64,000 bases of DNA from Clostridiaceae bacterium (GTDB lineage Bacteria > Bacillota > Clostridia > Oscillospirales > Acutalibacteraceae). Shown piece by piece: positions 42,797 through 50,892 of the stretch. Under the pieces are notes generated by a model. That model was given only the letters and a program-made list of their open reading frames with translations. It had not been told where the DNA came from and searched no databases. The first letter of the stretch is position 1. Each line of letters starts with the position of its first letter. Location of the stretch: the NCBI GenBank assembly GCA_021769555.1, contig JAETSR010000011.1:16538-80537 (forward strand). Direction: 5' to 3'. The translations under genes and the position numbers were made by a program.

Positions 42797-43569
42797 GCAG
42801 ACACCAGCACCTCTTTATTCTGTTCAAGGAAAGCATAAGCCTCCAGCAAAAATTCTGCCATATCACTCTTGCGCTCATAAATTCTCTCTATACATTCCGG
42901 CAGCGAAACCCCATCCACAAATATTTCCCCCATCGACTGATAAGGGCTGTGCTGGACAGGCACTATCCGCTGTATGCGCGGGTCGTTCAGCGTGGGAGCA
43001 ACAGCAAGTTCCTCCAGGTACCATAGAATATCAGGGAACTCAGGCTCGGTTTCAAGTTCGATATCCTGCATGGAGCGCCACTTGTTGAATAGCACCATAT
43101 GGTTTATCTCATGAAGTGAGGCCCTGAGAAAAACCTTATCGCTTATATCATAATGCAGACAATAATCCCTTTTTTGTACGCTTCTGGGGAAAGGGTTATA
43201 TAGCCCCAGCCGGCACGTGAAGCGCACAGGCGCACTATAGCTTAGCCGAAACATGTCCAGCATTTCTGACACGCCCTCAGACAGTACTCCTTGGGCCAGT
43301 TCACGAAAGTGTTCCGCCTGTTCTTCGATATGCCGGTGGTCAGTGCGCTTTTTATCACGTATCAGTTTAGTGACGACAGGCAGGATTTCTTCACGCTCCA
43401 TTTCGGAACTCAAAAGGGAGCGTATCTCCGGAAACATTTTCGCCACCCTGTCCAAGTATGGGAGCATATTGTTTTTATTATTAAAAGCCAGCAGAAGGGT
43501 ATCCGCAACAGCCTTTGCGTTTTCAGAGACAGATGATATTCTGACATCTATAGTGAAGCTATCGCTCAT
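42793..43569 (-). CDS. Hypothetical protein with HExxH metallopeptidase motif
   Basis: 258 residues, no signal peptide or membrane helix. SLHEINHMVLF at about residue 151 gives the HExxH zinc motif, and EELAVAPTL about 35 residues later could supply the third (Glu) ligand, suggesting a gluzincin-like peptidase. A helical N-terminal half (about 1-100) precedes it. I do not recognise a named family. The ATG overlaps the hydE stop by 11 bp, and its stop overlaps the GNAT start, so it is embedded in the hyd operon. It could be an intracellular protease, or a degenerate one with a non-proteolytic role. Confidence 0.78.
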   Translation of the reverse strand: MSDSFTIDVRISSVSENAKAVADTLLLAFNNKNNMLPYLDRVAKMFPEIRSLLSSEMEREEILPVVTKLIRDKKRTDHRHIEEQAEHFRELAQGVLSEGVSEMLDMFRLSYSAPVRFTCRLGLYNPFPRSVQKRDYCLHYDISDKVFLRASLHEINHMVLFNKWRSMQDIELETEPEFPDILWYLEELAVAPTLNDPRIQRIVPVQHSPYQSMGEIFVDGVSLPECIERIYERKSDMAEFLLEAYAFLEQNKEVLVSA

Positions 43570-44620
43570 TTTGTCTCCTCACATCCCCCCGGTCCGTCAC
43601 GATATGATACCCCACCGACTCCATCCTGGCGCTCAGGCAGTCCTTGCACTGTGCGGATTCCTCGCCGGTACATATCTTATTATCATAGAGCTCATACTTC
43701 TTGCGCACAGACACCGGCGACAGGTTGGGCATTACCACATTTGCCCCGGCCTGTATACCCATCTCCCGGCCCTCAGGGTGAATTGTGCCAAGAGCGGTGG
43801 TGGCCGGCAGAAGCACAGGGGGGTGTATCAGACGGATGACAGAGAGCAGATAGCAGGTCAGCTCAACCGTCCCGGCAGGATGGTCCTTAAAGGGGGTGTC
43901 CTTGTGGGGAATGAATGGGCCTATGCCGCACATGTCCGGCTTGAAGTCCTCAATGAATTTCAGGTCATTAGCAAGGGTGGCGCTGGTCTGGTTCGGCGAG
44001 CCCACCATGAACCCGCAGCCCACCTGATAGCCAAGCTCACGGAGGTCCCTAAGGCAGCGCATACGGTTGTCAAAGGACATTTCAGCAGGGTGGAGGCTCT
44101 CATAGTGAGCCCGGTCCGCTGTCTCATGGCGAAGGAGATACCTGTCCGCGCCCGCCCGCCGAAGCAGGGCGTAGCTCTCCCGGCTCCGCTCACCCATAGA
44201 GAGTGTGAGGGCACAGTCCGGGTACTGTGATTTTATCTCAGTTACTATATCGCAGAGCACATCGTCGGTAAAGTACGGGTCCTCGCCGCCCTGGAGCACG
44301 AAGGTGCGGAAACCAAGGCGATAGCCCTCGGCGGCGCACTCCATTATCTGCTCTCTGCTAAGCCGGTAGCGGTCACAGCTTTTATTGCTACGCCTTATGC
44401 CGCAGTACAGACAGTCGTTTTTACATATATTGCTTATCTCAATAAGCCCGCGGACATAAACATCCTTTCCGTAGATTTTCACCCGCTCCGCAACGGCCTT
44501 ATCAGCCAGGAGCGCGGCGGCTTCAGGACAGCGGACGTCAATAAGCTCCTGATACTGGCCAAGGCTCAAACTATGGGCCTCGGCCAGGGTGTTGATGAGC
44601 GTCTGTATATTGCTATTCAT
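43559..44620 (-). CDS. hydE: [FeFe]-hydrogenase maturase HydE (radical SAM)
   Basis: 353 residues. HydE is the radical-SAM enzyme acting between HydG and HydF in H-cluster dithiolate assembly. The radical-SAM motif CKNDCLYCGIRR is at about residue 64, with VLQGGEDPYFTDD, the TLSMGERSRESY loop and MVGSPNQTSATLANDL following the BioB-like barrel. The C-terminal CKDCLSARME segment carries extra Cys residues. The start overlaps the TM1266 gene by 8 bp. Confidence 0.98.
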   Translation of the reverse strand: MNSNIQTLINTLAEAHSLSLGQYQELIDVRCPEAAALLADKAVAERVKIYGKDVYVRGLIEISNICKNDCLYCGIRRSNKSCDRYRLSREQIMECAAEGYRLGFRTFVLQGGEDPYFTDDVLCDIVTEIKSQYPDCALTLSMGERSRESYALLRRAGADRYLLRHETADRAHYESLHPAEMSFDNRMRCLRDLRELGYQVGCGFMVGSPNQTSATLANDLKFIEDFKPDMCGIGPFIPHKDTPFKDHPAGTVELTCYLLSVIRLIHPPVLLPATTALGTIHPEGREMGIQAGANVVMPNLSPVSVRKKYELYDNKICTGEESAQCKDCLSARMESVGYHIVTDRGDVRRQNER

Positions 44621-44870
44621 GGCTTGTCACCCCCGAGAGTGCTGTTTTAACACTGACCCCGTGCAGATTGCCTATTTTACCGGCCATACCGGAGATAATA
44701 TCCTTCGGCGCGTCCAAAGCAATGCTGATGATATTAATGCCGCGGGTCCTGTATGGTATGCCCATGCGTCCGATTATATATTCGCCGTACTCGTGCAGAA
44801 TGCCGTTCAGCTTTTCAACAGTATGGCCGTCCTCGACTATTACGCTCATGACCGCAACTCTTGTCTCCAT
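44613..44870 (-). CDS. TM1266-family putative hydrogenase regulator
   Basis: 85 residues, a single ACT-like/NikR-C-like domain: VAVMSVIVEDGHTVEKLNGILHEYGEYIIGRMGIPY, then INIISIALDAP and the end LHGVSVKTALSG. The TM1266 family sits next to hydE/F/G in many anaerobes and is proposed to be a regulator of the iron-only hydrogenase system, although it has no DNA-binding domain. GGAGG is 6 nt before the ATG. First gene of the maturation operon. Its leader contains a candidate attenuator. Confidence 0.93.
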   Translation of the reverse strand: METRVAVMSVIVEDGHTVEKLNGILHEYGEYIIGRMGIPYRTRGINIISIALDAPKDIISGMAGKIGNLHGVSVKTALSGVTSHE

Positions 44871-45012
44871 TATTTACCTCCGTCTGCCCAATAAAGAACG
44901 CCGCACCTATAAACAGGCACGGCGAAACAGACACAATATATGCCGCACCTTTCACGCAGGACAGCAGCCCTTTGGGTCAGGTATCAAATACTTTTCGTAC
45001 ATTTGACGGTAC
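44871..45012 (-). promoter_or_regulatory. Candidate transcription attenuator in the hyd operon leader
   Basis: The ~142-nt leader (start about 45012) contains two copies of the same 9-nt sequence, AGGTGCGGC on the minus strand at 44950-44942 and 44908-44900, flanking one complement GCCGTGCCT (44923-44915). Pairing with the second copy makes a 10-bp hairpin (44924-44915 with 44908-44899, 6-nt loop) followed by TTCTTTATT (44898-44890), an intrinsic terminator ending 19 nt before the start codon. Pairing with the first copy (9 bp) excludes it. This is the layout of a riboswitch or protein-controlled attenuator. I recognise no known class. Confidence 0.6.
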
Positions 45013-45018
45013 AATAGT

Positions 45019-45047
45019 ATTTTATCCTACCATATGCAAAAAGTCAA
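45019..45047 (-). promoter_or_regulatory. Promoter of the TM1266-hydE operon
   Basis: Minus strand TTGACT (45047-45042), 17 bp, TAAAAT (45024-45019). The predicted start is near 45012. Confidence 0.78.
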
Positions 45048-45059
45048 GAAAAACAATTT

Positions 45060-45086
45060 GCCAAGAGAGATTTATGCTCTCTTGGC
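45060..45086. other. Hairpin between divergent hyd and miaB promoters
   Basis: A perfect 10-bp inverted repeat GCCAAGAGAG (45060-45069) and CTCTCTTGGC (45077-45086) with a 7-nt loop lies between the divergent promoters, 12 bp upstream of the hyd -35. No gene enters it from either side and the flanking T tract is weak, so an operator is as likely as a terminator. Confidence 0.5.
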
Positions 45087-45095
45087 TCAAATCAC

Positions 45096-45124
45096 TTGCA
45101 GTTTCCAATTTTTTATGATAAAAT
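45096..45124 (+). promoter_or_regulatory. miaB promoter
   Basis: TTGCAG (45096-45101), 17 bp, TGA-TAAAAT (45119-45124, extended -10). It probably drives the long miaB-mutS-mutL transcription unit. Confidence 0.72.
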
Positions 45125-45175
45125 ATATCGATTACATTTTCGGATGGAGTAGTATCCGGGAGGTGAAACCGCTCT

Positions 45176-46558
45176 ATGAACGAGGACATGACCGTATATA
45201 TCTCCAGTGTGCGCGAGCTTATGCACACCCGCGTCGGCGGAGTGCCGCTGGCCTATGTGCGCACCTATGGCTGCCAGCAGAACGTAGCGGACGGGGAAAA
45301 AATAAAAGGCCTGCTGTCGGAAATGGGGTTTGAGTTTACCGGCTCCGACCAGGAGGCGGACCTGATAATTTTTAATACCTGCGCCGTCCGCGAGCACGCG
45401 GAGGACAGGGTATTCGGCAATGTGGGAGCCCTGAAGAATCTGAAGCGCCGCAAGCCGGACCTTATTGTGGGCGTATGCGGCTGCATGACGGAACAGCGGC
45501 AGGTAGCTGAACGCCTGCAGAAGACTTTCCCGTTTGTAAACATGGTCTTCGGCACGCATGTTCTGCACCGTCTGCCGGAGATGCTGCACCGGATACTTTC
45601 AGACTCCCAGCGGGTAATGCTGCTGGGCCATGAGGAGAAGGCCATCCGGGAGGATATACCCATCAGGCGCGACGGGCGCTCCCGGGCGTGGGTCACGGCT
45701 ATGTATGGCTGCGACAATTTCTGCTCCTACTGCATTGTGCCGTATGTGCGCGGCAGGGAGAAGAGCCGCAGGCCCGACGATATCTTTAGCGAGTGCAGGT
45801 CTTTGGTTGAATCCGGATATAAAGAGATAACCCTGCTGGGACAGAACGTAAACTCATATGGGAAAGGCCTTGATGAGCAGGTGAATTTTGCCAAGCTATT
45901 GACAAGATTAGACGGTATTGACGGGGATTTCCGCTTGCGCTTCATGACTTCCCACCCAAAGGATGCTTCTGAGGAGCTCTTTGACGTGATGGCGGCAGGA
46001 AAGCATATACCGCACCATATACACCTGCCGTTTCAGTCAGGCAATGACAGGGTGCTTGGTGAAATGAACCGAAAATATGACAGGGAGAAATACCTCTCGC
46101 TGATAGCTTATGCAAGAAAAGTCATGCCTGACGTGACATTCACCTCCGACGTGATAGTCGGCTTCCCCGGCGAGACTTATGAGGAGTTTCAGGACACACT
46201 GAGCCTGATAAAAGAGGTTGAGTTCATAAACCTGTTCACATTCATATACTCGCCCCGGCCCGGCACAAAAGCGGCCGGTATGCCCGACCCAATACCACAT
46301 GAGGAAAAGACCAGGTGGTTTGCGGAGCTTTTGAAGGTTCAGGAAGGTATCGCCGTGTATAACTGCAAGAAACTCGTGGGCAGTCAACAGCGGGTGCTGG
46401 TGGAGGACAGAGACCAAAAGACTGGGCTGCTCTCGGGCAGGACGGCGGGGAGCTTAGTGGTGCTGTTCCCGGGAGAGGACAGCCTTGTGGGAGAGTTTGC
46501 GGACGTGGAGGTCACCGACGCGAAGGGCTGGAGCTTGCGCGGCCAACAAGTCCACTGA
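45176..46558 (+). CDS. miaB: tRNA-2-methylthio-N6-dimethylallyladenosine synthase
   Basis: 460 residues. MiaB adds the methylthio group to i6A37 of tRNAs. The N-terminal methylthiotransferase domain has Cys in TYGCQQN, FNTCAVREHA and GVCGCM. The radical-SAM motif YGCDNFCSYCIVPYVRG is at about residue 180. The C-terminal TRAM domain follows (about 395-458). GGGAGGTGA lies 9 nt before the ATG. Its substrate-forming partner MiaA is encoded in the same stretch (54.6 kb), and mutS/mutL lie between, as in the Bacillus ymcB(miaB)-ymcA-mutS-mutL order. Confidence 0.97.
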   Translation: MNEDMTVYISSVRELMHTRVGGVPLAYVRTYGCQQNVADGEKIKGLLSEMGFEFTGSDQEADLIIFNTCAVREHAEDRVFGNVGALKNLKRRKPDLIVGVCGCMTEQRQVAERLQKTFPFVNMVFGTHVLHRLPEMLHRILSDSQRVMLLGHEEKAIREDIPIRRDGRSRAWVTAMYGCDNFCSYCIVPYVRGREKSRRPDDIFSECRSLVESGYKEITLLGQNVNSYGKGLDEQVNFAKLLTRLDGIDGDFRLRFMTSHPKDASEELFDVMAAGKHIPHHIHLPFQSGNDRVLGEMNRKYDREKYLSLIAYARKVMPDVTFTSDVIVGFPGETYEEFQDTLSLIKEVEFINLFTFIYSPRPGTKAAGMPDPIPHEEKTRWFAELLKVQEGIAVYNCKKLVGSQQRVLVEDRDQKTGLLSGRTAGSLVVLFPGEDSLVGEFADVEVTDAKGWSLRGQQVH

Positions 46559-46575
46559 TAAGGAGGCGTATTTGT

Positions 46576-46902
46576 TTGGGAAAAGTAATTTTGTTTGTAT
46601 CCTGCATGATATGTGGAGTAATTTTTCTGGGCATTGGGGTATATGCCGCAAAAAGGAAGACTCCGATGAATTTTTGGTCCGGTGTAGCTGTCCCCAGCGA
46701 GAGTATCACAGATATACCAGCCTATAACCGGGCCATGAGCAAACTCTGGGAAGGCTACAGCGCGGTGTGGTTTATCTCAGGGCTGGCTGGGCTGTGGCAT
46801 CCGGTGGCGGCGACGGTTCTGATGTGTGTGCTGGGGGCGGCCGGCGCGGTGGTGCTGGTGCTGGTCTATAAGCGGATAGAGAAAAAGTACCGGGTGAAGT
46901 GA
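46576..46902 (+). CDS. Small membrane protein of unknown function
   Basis: 108 residues. Three hydrophobic segments (about 3-23, 60-77 and 79-98) and a basic end (YKRIEKKYRVK). A conserved-looking central segment KRKTPMNFWSGVAVPSESITDIPAYNRAMSK lies between helices 1 and 2. The TTG start at 46576 follows AAGGAGG by about 10 nt. It is in the miaB operon, 17 bp downstream. I do not recognise a characterised family. Confidence 0.75.
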   Translation: MGKVILFVSCMICGVIFLGIGVYAAKRKTPMNFWSGVAVPSESITDIPAYNRAMSKLWEGYSAVWFISGLAGLWHPVAATVLMCVLGAAGAVVLVLVYKRIEKKYRVK

Positions 46903-46915
46903 GGAGAACGGGGGA

Positions 46916-47332
46916 ATGGAAATCTTTGCAAAATGCGGCATGCGCTGCGATTTATGCCTGATATACAGGCCGAATGTGGAGAGAGATGACCGGCGCGCTG
47001 AGATTTGCGCGGTGTGGAAGAAGCAGAACCTCTCTTTTGACGTAGACCCCGATACCATAATATGCGACGGCTGCGCCTGCGAGAGGGAGGACGCTGTCCT
47101 GTTTGACAGCAGCTGCCGTGCAAGAAAATGTGTGCTTGACAAAGGGTATGAGCACTGCGGCTTCTGCGAAAGCTATCCCTGCGATATCTTCCCGGCCGAG
47201 CCCAGCCCCGAGGAGATTGCCCGGATGATAGACGTGGAGAAGCTCTGGACATGGGAGGACGAGAAGCTCATGGAGGCGTATGCCTGCAAAAAATATATGG
47301 ACGAGTTCAGGGCGAAGAGAGGAGAAAGCTGA
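46916..47332 (+). CDS. DUF3795 cysteine-rich protein
   Basis: 138 residues with 12 cysteines in clusters: AKCGMRCDLCLIY, CDGCAC, SSCRARKC and EHCGFCESYPCD. This arrangement is the DUF3795 family (small Cys-rich, probably metal- or Fe-S-binding proteins of anaerobes). No membrane helix. GAGGAGAAC precedes the ATG. It lies in the miaB-mutS transcription unit, followed after 1 bp by an acetyltransferase gene. Function unknown. Confidence 0.88.
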   Translation: MEIFAKCGMRCDLCLIYRPNVERDDRRAEICAVWKKQNLSFDVDPDTIICDGCACEREDAVLFDSSCRARKCVLDKGYEHCGFCESYPCDIFPAEPSPEEIARMIDVEKLWTWEDEKLMEAYACKKYMDEFRAKRGES

Positions 47333-47333
47333 G

Positions 47334-47768
47334 TTGGATTTTATCATACATGAGGAGCGCCTAAGCGCCAATAACTATATCGACTTCTTAAAGGACACGG
47401 ACTTGGGCTCTCAGTACCCAAAGGAGCGCTTTTCTGAGCGCATCGAGACGCTGGTGAAAAGCGTGCCCATAAGCCTTACGGCTAGGGACAGCGGAGGCAG
47501 GCTCATAGGCGTGTGCTTTGGCATCACGGACTTTGCCTATTGGCTGTTCATCACAGACCTGGGGGTTGTGCGAAGCTGCACCGGGCAGGGCGTTGGGCGG
47601 GCGCTGATGAAAGCTGCCCATGAGCTCGCGGGCGGCGAGAGGAATATTGTGATGTACACCTGCGCCAACGAGAACGCCGTGGGGTTCTATGAAAAGCTGG
47701 GCATGACAAAGCCCAATGACGTGATGGTATACGACCATATTGACTGGACAGATTTTACTGTTAAATAA
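47334..47768 (+). CDS. GNAT-family N-acetyltransferase
   Basis: 144 residues. The acetyl-CoA loop RSCTGQGVGRALMKAAHEL (about 78-96) follows the strand YWLFITDLGVV; the terminal NENAVGFYEKLGM is a standard GNAT ending. The TTG at 47334 is chosen because GGAG (47321-47324) lies 9 nt upstream and the preceding gene stops at 47332. The frame open further upstream lies in the DUF3795 gene. The acceptor is unknown. Confidence 0.85.
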   Translation: MDFIIHEERLSANNYIDFLKDTDLGSQYPKERFSERIETLVKSVPISLTARDSGGRLIGVCFGITDFAYWLFITDLGVVRSCTGQGVGRALMKAAHELAGGERNIVMYTCANENAVGFYEKLGMTKPNDVMVYDHIDWTDFTVK

Positions 47769-47790
47769 AAATTTTTTGGAGGTAAATTCA

Positions 47791-48201
47791 ATGGACATTA
47801 TCGAGCTGACAAGAGAGCTGGGCAGGGCTATACAGGCGGACCAGAGGTTTGTGGAGATGCAGCTGGCCCGCCAGGCAAGCGATGAGGACCAGGAGCTTCA
47901 GGACGCCATAGGGGAGTTTAATTTGAAGCGCATGGCAATAAGCAACGAGGCCGCGAAGCCCGACAGGAACGATGAGACCATGCAGCGGCTCAATAAGGAG
48001 TTCCGGGAGGTATACGCAAAGATAATGGCAAATGAGCATATGAAGAGGTATGACGCGGCGAAGACAGAATTTGACGCTATGTTCCAGCGGGTGAAGGGCA
48101 TTCTTGACCTGTGCTCTGAGGGCGCCGACCCGGAGACCTGCGACTATGACGCCGCAAGCTGTAACGGGGACTGCTCAAGCTGTGGGGGCGGCTGCCACTG
48201 A
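47791..48201 (+). CDS. YlbF/YmcA (RicF/RicA)-family protein with Cys-rich tail
   Basis: 136 residues. The helical YlbF/YmcA domain fills about residues 1-112 (ELTRELGRAIQADQRF, EVYAKIMANEHMKRYD). In Bacillus such proteins form the Ric (YlbF-YmcA-YaaT) complex that governs RNase Y-dependent mRNA processing and carries Fe-S clusters. The C-terminus has six Cys in 24 residues, ending CNGDCSSCGGGC, compatible with an Fe-S site. The position just before mutS and downstream of miaB matches Bacillus ymcA (ricA). GGAGG is 8 nt before ATG 47791. Confidence 0.87.
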   Translation: MDIIELTRELGRAIQADQRFVEMQLARQASDEDQELQDAIGEFNLKRMAISNEAAKPDRNDETMQRLNKEFREVYAKIMANEHMKRYDAAKTEFDAMFQRVKGILDLCSEGADPETCDYDAASCNGDCSSCGGGCH

Positions 48202-48245
48202 TGGGCGGTTTTTGTGGGAAAATGAACTTATAAGGGGGCTCGGGC

Positions 48246-50870
48246 ATGGCGGATTTTTCTCCCATGATGAAGCAGTATTTCGAGGCAAAGAAGGAGAATC
48301 CTGACTCCATCCTGTTTTTCAGGCTGGGGGATTTCTATGAGATGTTCTTTAACGACGCCAAGACCGTCTCCCGGGAGCTGGACCTGACCCTTACGGGCAG
48401 GGACTGCGGCCAGGGTGAGAGGGCCCCCATGTGCGGCATACCCTTCCACAGCGCCGAGGGCTATATCACAAAGCTGCTGGCCAAGGGCTACAGGGTCACC
48501 ATCTGCGACCAGGTGGAGGACCCAAAGGCTGTGAAGGGGCTTGTGAAGCGCGAGGTGGTGAGGGTCATCACCCCGGGCACTGTGCTGGAAGGAAGTATGC
48601 TCGACGAGTCCCGAAACAACTATATCTGCTCCATATGCCTGGGCGAAGAGGGAGTAGGGCTGTGCTTTGCGGATGTGTCCACAGGAGAGCTTCATGCAGG
48701 CCAGATTGAGCCAATGAACGATACCAGGGAGCTCACAAGGGAGCTTGAAAACCGCATGAGCAGGTTTTCCCCAAGAGAAGTTCTGATAGATTCAAGAGCT
48801 ATGGAGCTGCCGGAGCTTGAGCAATTTATCCGCGATAAACTGCAGGCGGCCGTCCAGTGCCTGGACGACGAAGCTTATATCCCGGCGAAGGCAGAGGAAA
48901 CTGTATTAAAGCAGTTCGGCGGGAAGGGCTTAAATGAGCTTGGGCTTGCGGATAAGCCTATGGCTGTGACGTCTCTGGGCGCGCTCCTAGGCTATCTCGG
49001 GCGCACACAGATAACCGGCATGGAGCGGCTGACCGAGGTAGAGCTTGAGTCCGATTCGGCATATATGACGCTGGACCTGAACACGGTGCGCAATCTCGAG
49101 CTTATAGAGACTATGAGAAACAAAGAGCGCAAGGGCTCCCTGCTATGGGTGCTGGACCGCACCAAGACTCCTATGGGCAAGCGGCTCATAAGGGCTTGGC
49201 TTGAGCGCCCGCTGCTCAGCCCAGCAAAGATAACACTCCGGCTGAATGCCGTGGAGGAGCTGACGGGGAACAGGCAGCTCCTTGACGAGCTGACGGAGCA
49301 GCTCACAGGCATACACGATTTAGAGCGGATAATGACCCGCATAGTATATGGCTCGGCCAACGGGCGCGAGCTGAGAGCCCTCTGTGCCGCGCTGCAGAAG
49401 CTGCCGGGACTAAAGCGGGTTTTAGACCAATGCAAGGCCACTATGCTCTGCGGGCTGAACGGACAGATAGACAGCCTTGAGGATATCTCCGGGCTTATTG
49501 ACGGGGCAATAGACGAGAACCCGCCCTTTACTATCCGCGAGGGAGGGATAATCAAGAAGGGCTTCAATCCCCAGCTGGACGAGATTAGGAGCGACATGAC
49601 CGGCGGCCAGAGCCTTATCGCCTCAGTGGAGGCCAGAGAGCGGGAGCGTACAGGCATACCTAAGCTGAAAGTCGGATTTAATAAGGTTTTTGGCTATTAC
49701 ATAGAGGTAACTAATTCTTATAAGAACCAGGTGCCCGAGGATTATATTCGCAAGCAGACTCTCACCGGAGGCGAGAGGTATATAACCCCGGAGCTCAAGG
49801 AGCTTGAGAACCGCGTACTGGGAGCGCACGACCGCTCCATTGAGATGGAGAGCAGGATATTTGAGGATATACGCCGTCAGGTGGCAGATGAGCTTAACCG
49901 CATACAGCAGAGCGCTAAGGCAGTGGCTGCGCTGGATGTGCTGGCGTCCTTCGCTGCAGTCTCGGTGAAGAATGACTATACGCGCCCGGTTGTCAATATA
50001 AGCGGAAAGCTTTATCTCAAGGACTGCCGGCACCCTGTAGTGGAGGCATTGCTGCACGACACGCCGTTTGTGCCCAACGATGTGGATATGGACATGAACG
50101 ATACCAGGGTGGCTGTTATCACAGGCCCCAATATGGCGGGCAAATCCACATATATGCGCCAGACGGCAATTATTGTCATAATGGCCCAGATAGGCTGCTT
50201 TGTCCCTGCGGCTGTAGCTGAGCTAGGCATTGTGGACGGCATATATACCCGGGTCGGCGCTTCAGACGACCTTTCGGCAGGGCAGTCAACTTTCATGATA
50301 GAGATGAGCGAGGTTGCGGATATTCTGAGGAACGCCACGCCCGGCAGCCTTATAATATTTGACGAGATAGGCCGCGGCACGTCAACCTTTGACGGCATGA
50401 GCATTGCCCGAGCCGTGCTGGAATATGTGCACGACCCCAAGCTGGTCGGCGCGAAGACGCTGTTCGCCACGCACTATCATGAGCTCACGGAGATGGAGGC
50501 CATACTGCCGGGGGTAAAGAACTTTAATATCGCGGTGAAAAAGCGCGGGGACGATATTACCTTCCTTCGGCGAATCGTTCGGGGCGGGGCAGACGACAGC
50601 TTTGGCATTGAAGTTGCCAAGCTTGCGGGAGTGCCTGAAAAAGTGATAAAGCGGGCAAAGCAGGTGCTTAGCGAGCTGGAGAGCTCAAGCGGCGGGGAGG
50701 TCACCGCCCGGCGCTCAGTCCTGCGGCGCAGGGAGGAGCCTGTGCAGCTCACCATGGACAATACCGACGGGCAGGTTTTGCAAAGGCTCAGAGAAATGGA
50801 CGTAAATGCAATGACTCCAATGCAGTGCATGAACGCGCTGTTTGAGCTTAACAGTATGCTTAAAAGCTAA
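48246..50870 (+). CDS. mutS: DNA mismatch repair protein MutS
   Basis: 874 residues, full length. MutS recognises mismatches and recruits MutL. The N-terminal mismatch-binding domain has the GDFYEMF motif with the Phe/Glu wedge. The clamp/core regions follow to about 560. The ATPase domain has ITGPNMAGKSTYMRQ (Walker A), LIIFDEIGRGTSTFDG (Walker B and signature) and FATHYHELTE. The C-terminus ends MNALFELNSMLK, a typical dimer/tetramer tail. AAGGGGGCTCGGGC precedes the ATG. mutL lies two genes downstream. Confidence 0.98.
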   Translation: MADFSPMMKQYFEAKKENPDSILFFRLGDFYEMFFNDAKTVSRELDLTLTGRDCGQGERAPMCGIPFHSAEGYITKLLAKGYRVTICDQVEDPKAVKGLVKREVVRVITPGTVLEGSMLDESRNNYICSICLGEEGVGLCFADVSTGELHAGQIEPMNDTRELTRELENRMSRFSPREVLIDSRAMELPELEQFIRDKLQAAVQCLDDEAYIPAKAEETVLKQFGGKGLNELGLADKPMAVTSLGALLGYLGRTQITGMERLTEVELESDSAYMTLDLNTVRNLELIETMRNKERKGSLLWVLDRTKTPMGKRLIRAWLERPLLSPAKITLRLNAVEELTGNRQLLDELTEQLTGIHDLERIMTRIVYGSANGRELRALCAALQKLPGLKRVLDQCKATMLCGLNGQIDSLEDISGLIDGAIDENPPFTIREGGIIKKGFNPQLDEIRSDMTGGQSLIASVEARERERTGIPKLKVGFNKVFGYYIEVTNSYKNQVPEDYIRKQTLTGGERYITPELKELENRVLGAHDRSIEMESRIFEDIRRQVADELNRIQQSAKAVAALDVLASFAAVSVKNDYTRPVVNISGKLYLKDCRHPVVEALLHDTPFVPNDVDMDMNDTRVAVITGPNMAGKSTYMRQTAIIVIMAQIGCFVPAAVAELGIVDGIYTRVGASDDLSAGQSTFMIEMSEVADILRNATPGSLIIFDEIGRGTSTFDGMSIARAVLEYVHDPKLVGAKTLFATHYHELTEMEAILPGVKNFNIAVKKRGDDITFLRRIVRGGADDSFGIEVAKLAGVPEKVIKRAKQVLSELESSSGGEVTARRSVLRRREEPVQLTMDNTDGQVLQRLREMDVNAMTPMQCMNALFELNSMLKS

Positions 50871-50892
50871 AAGACTACGAGAGGAAAACATT

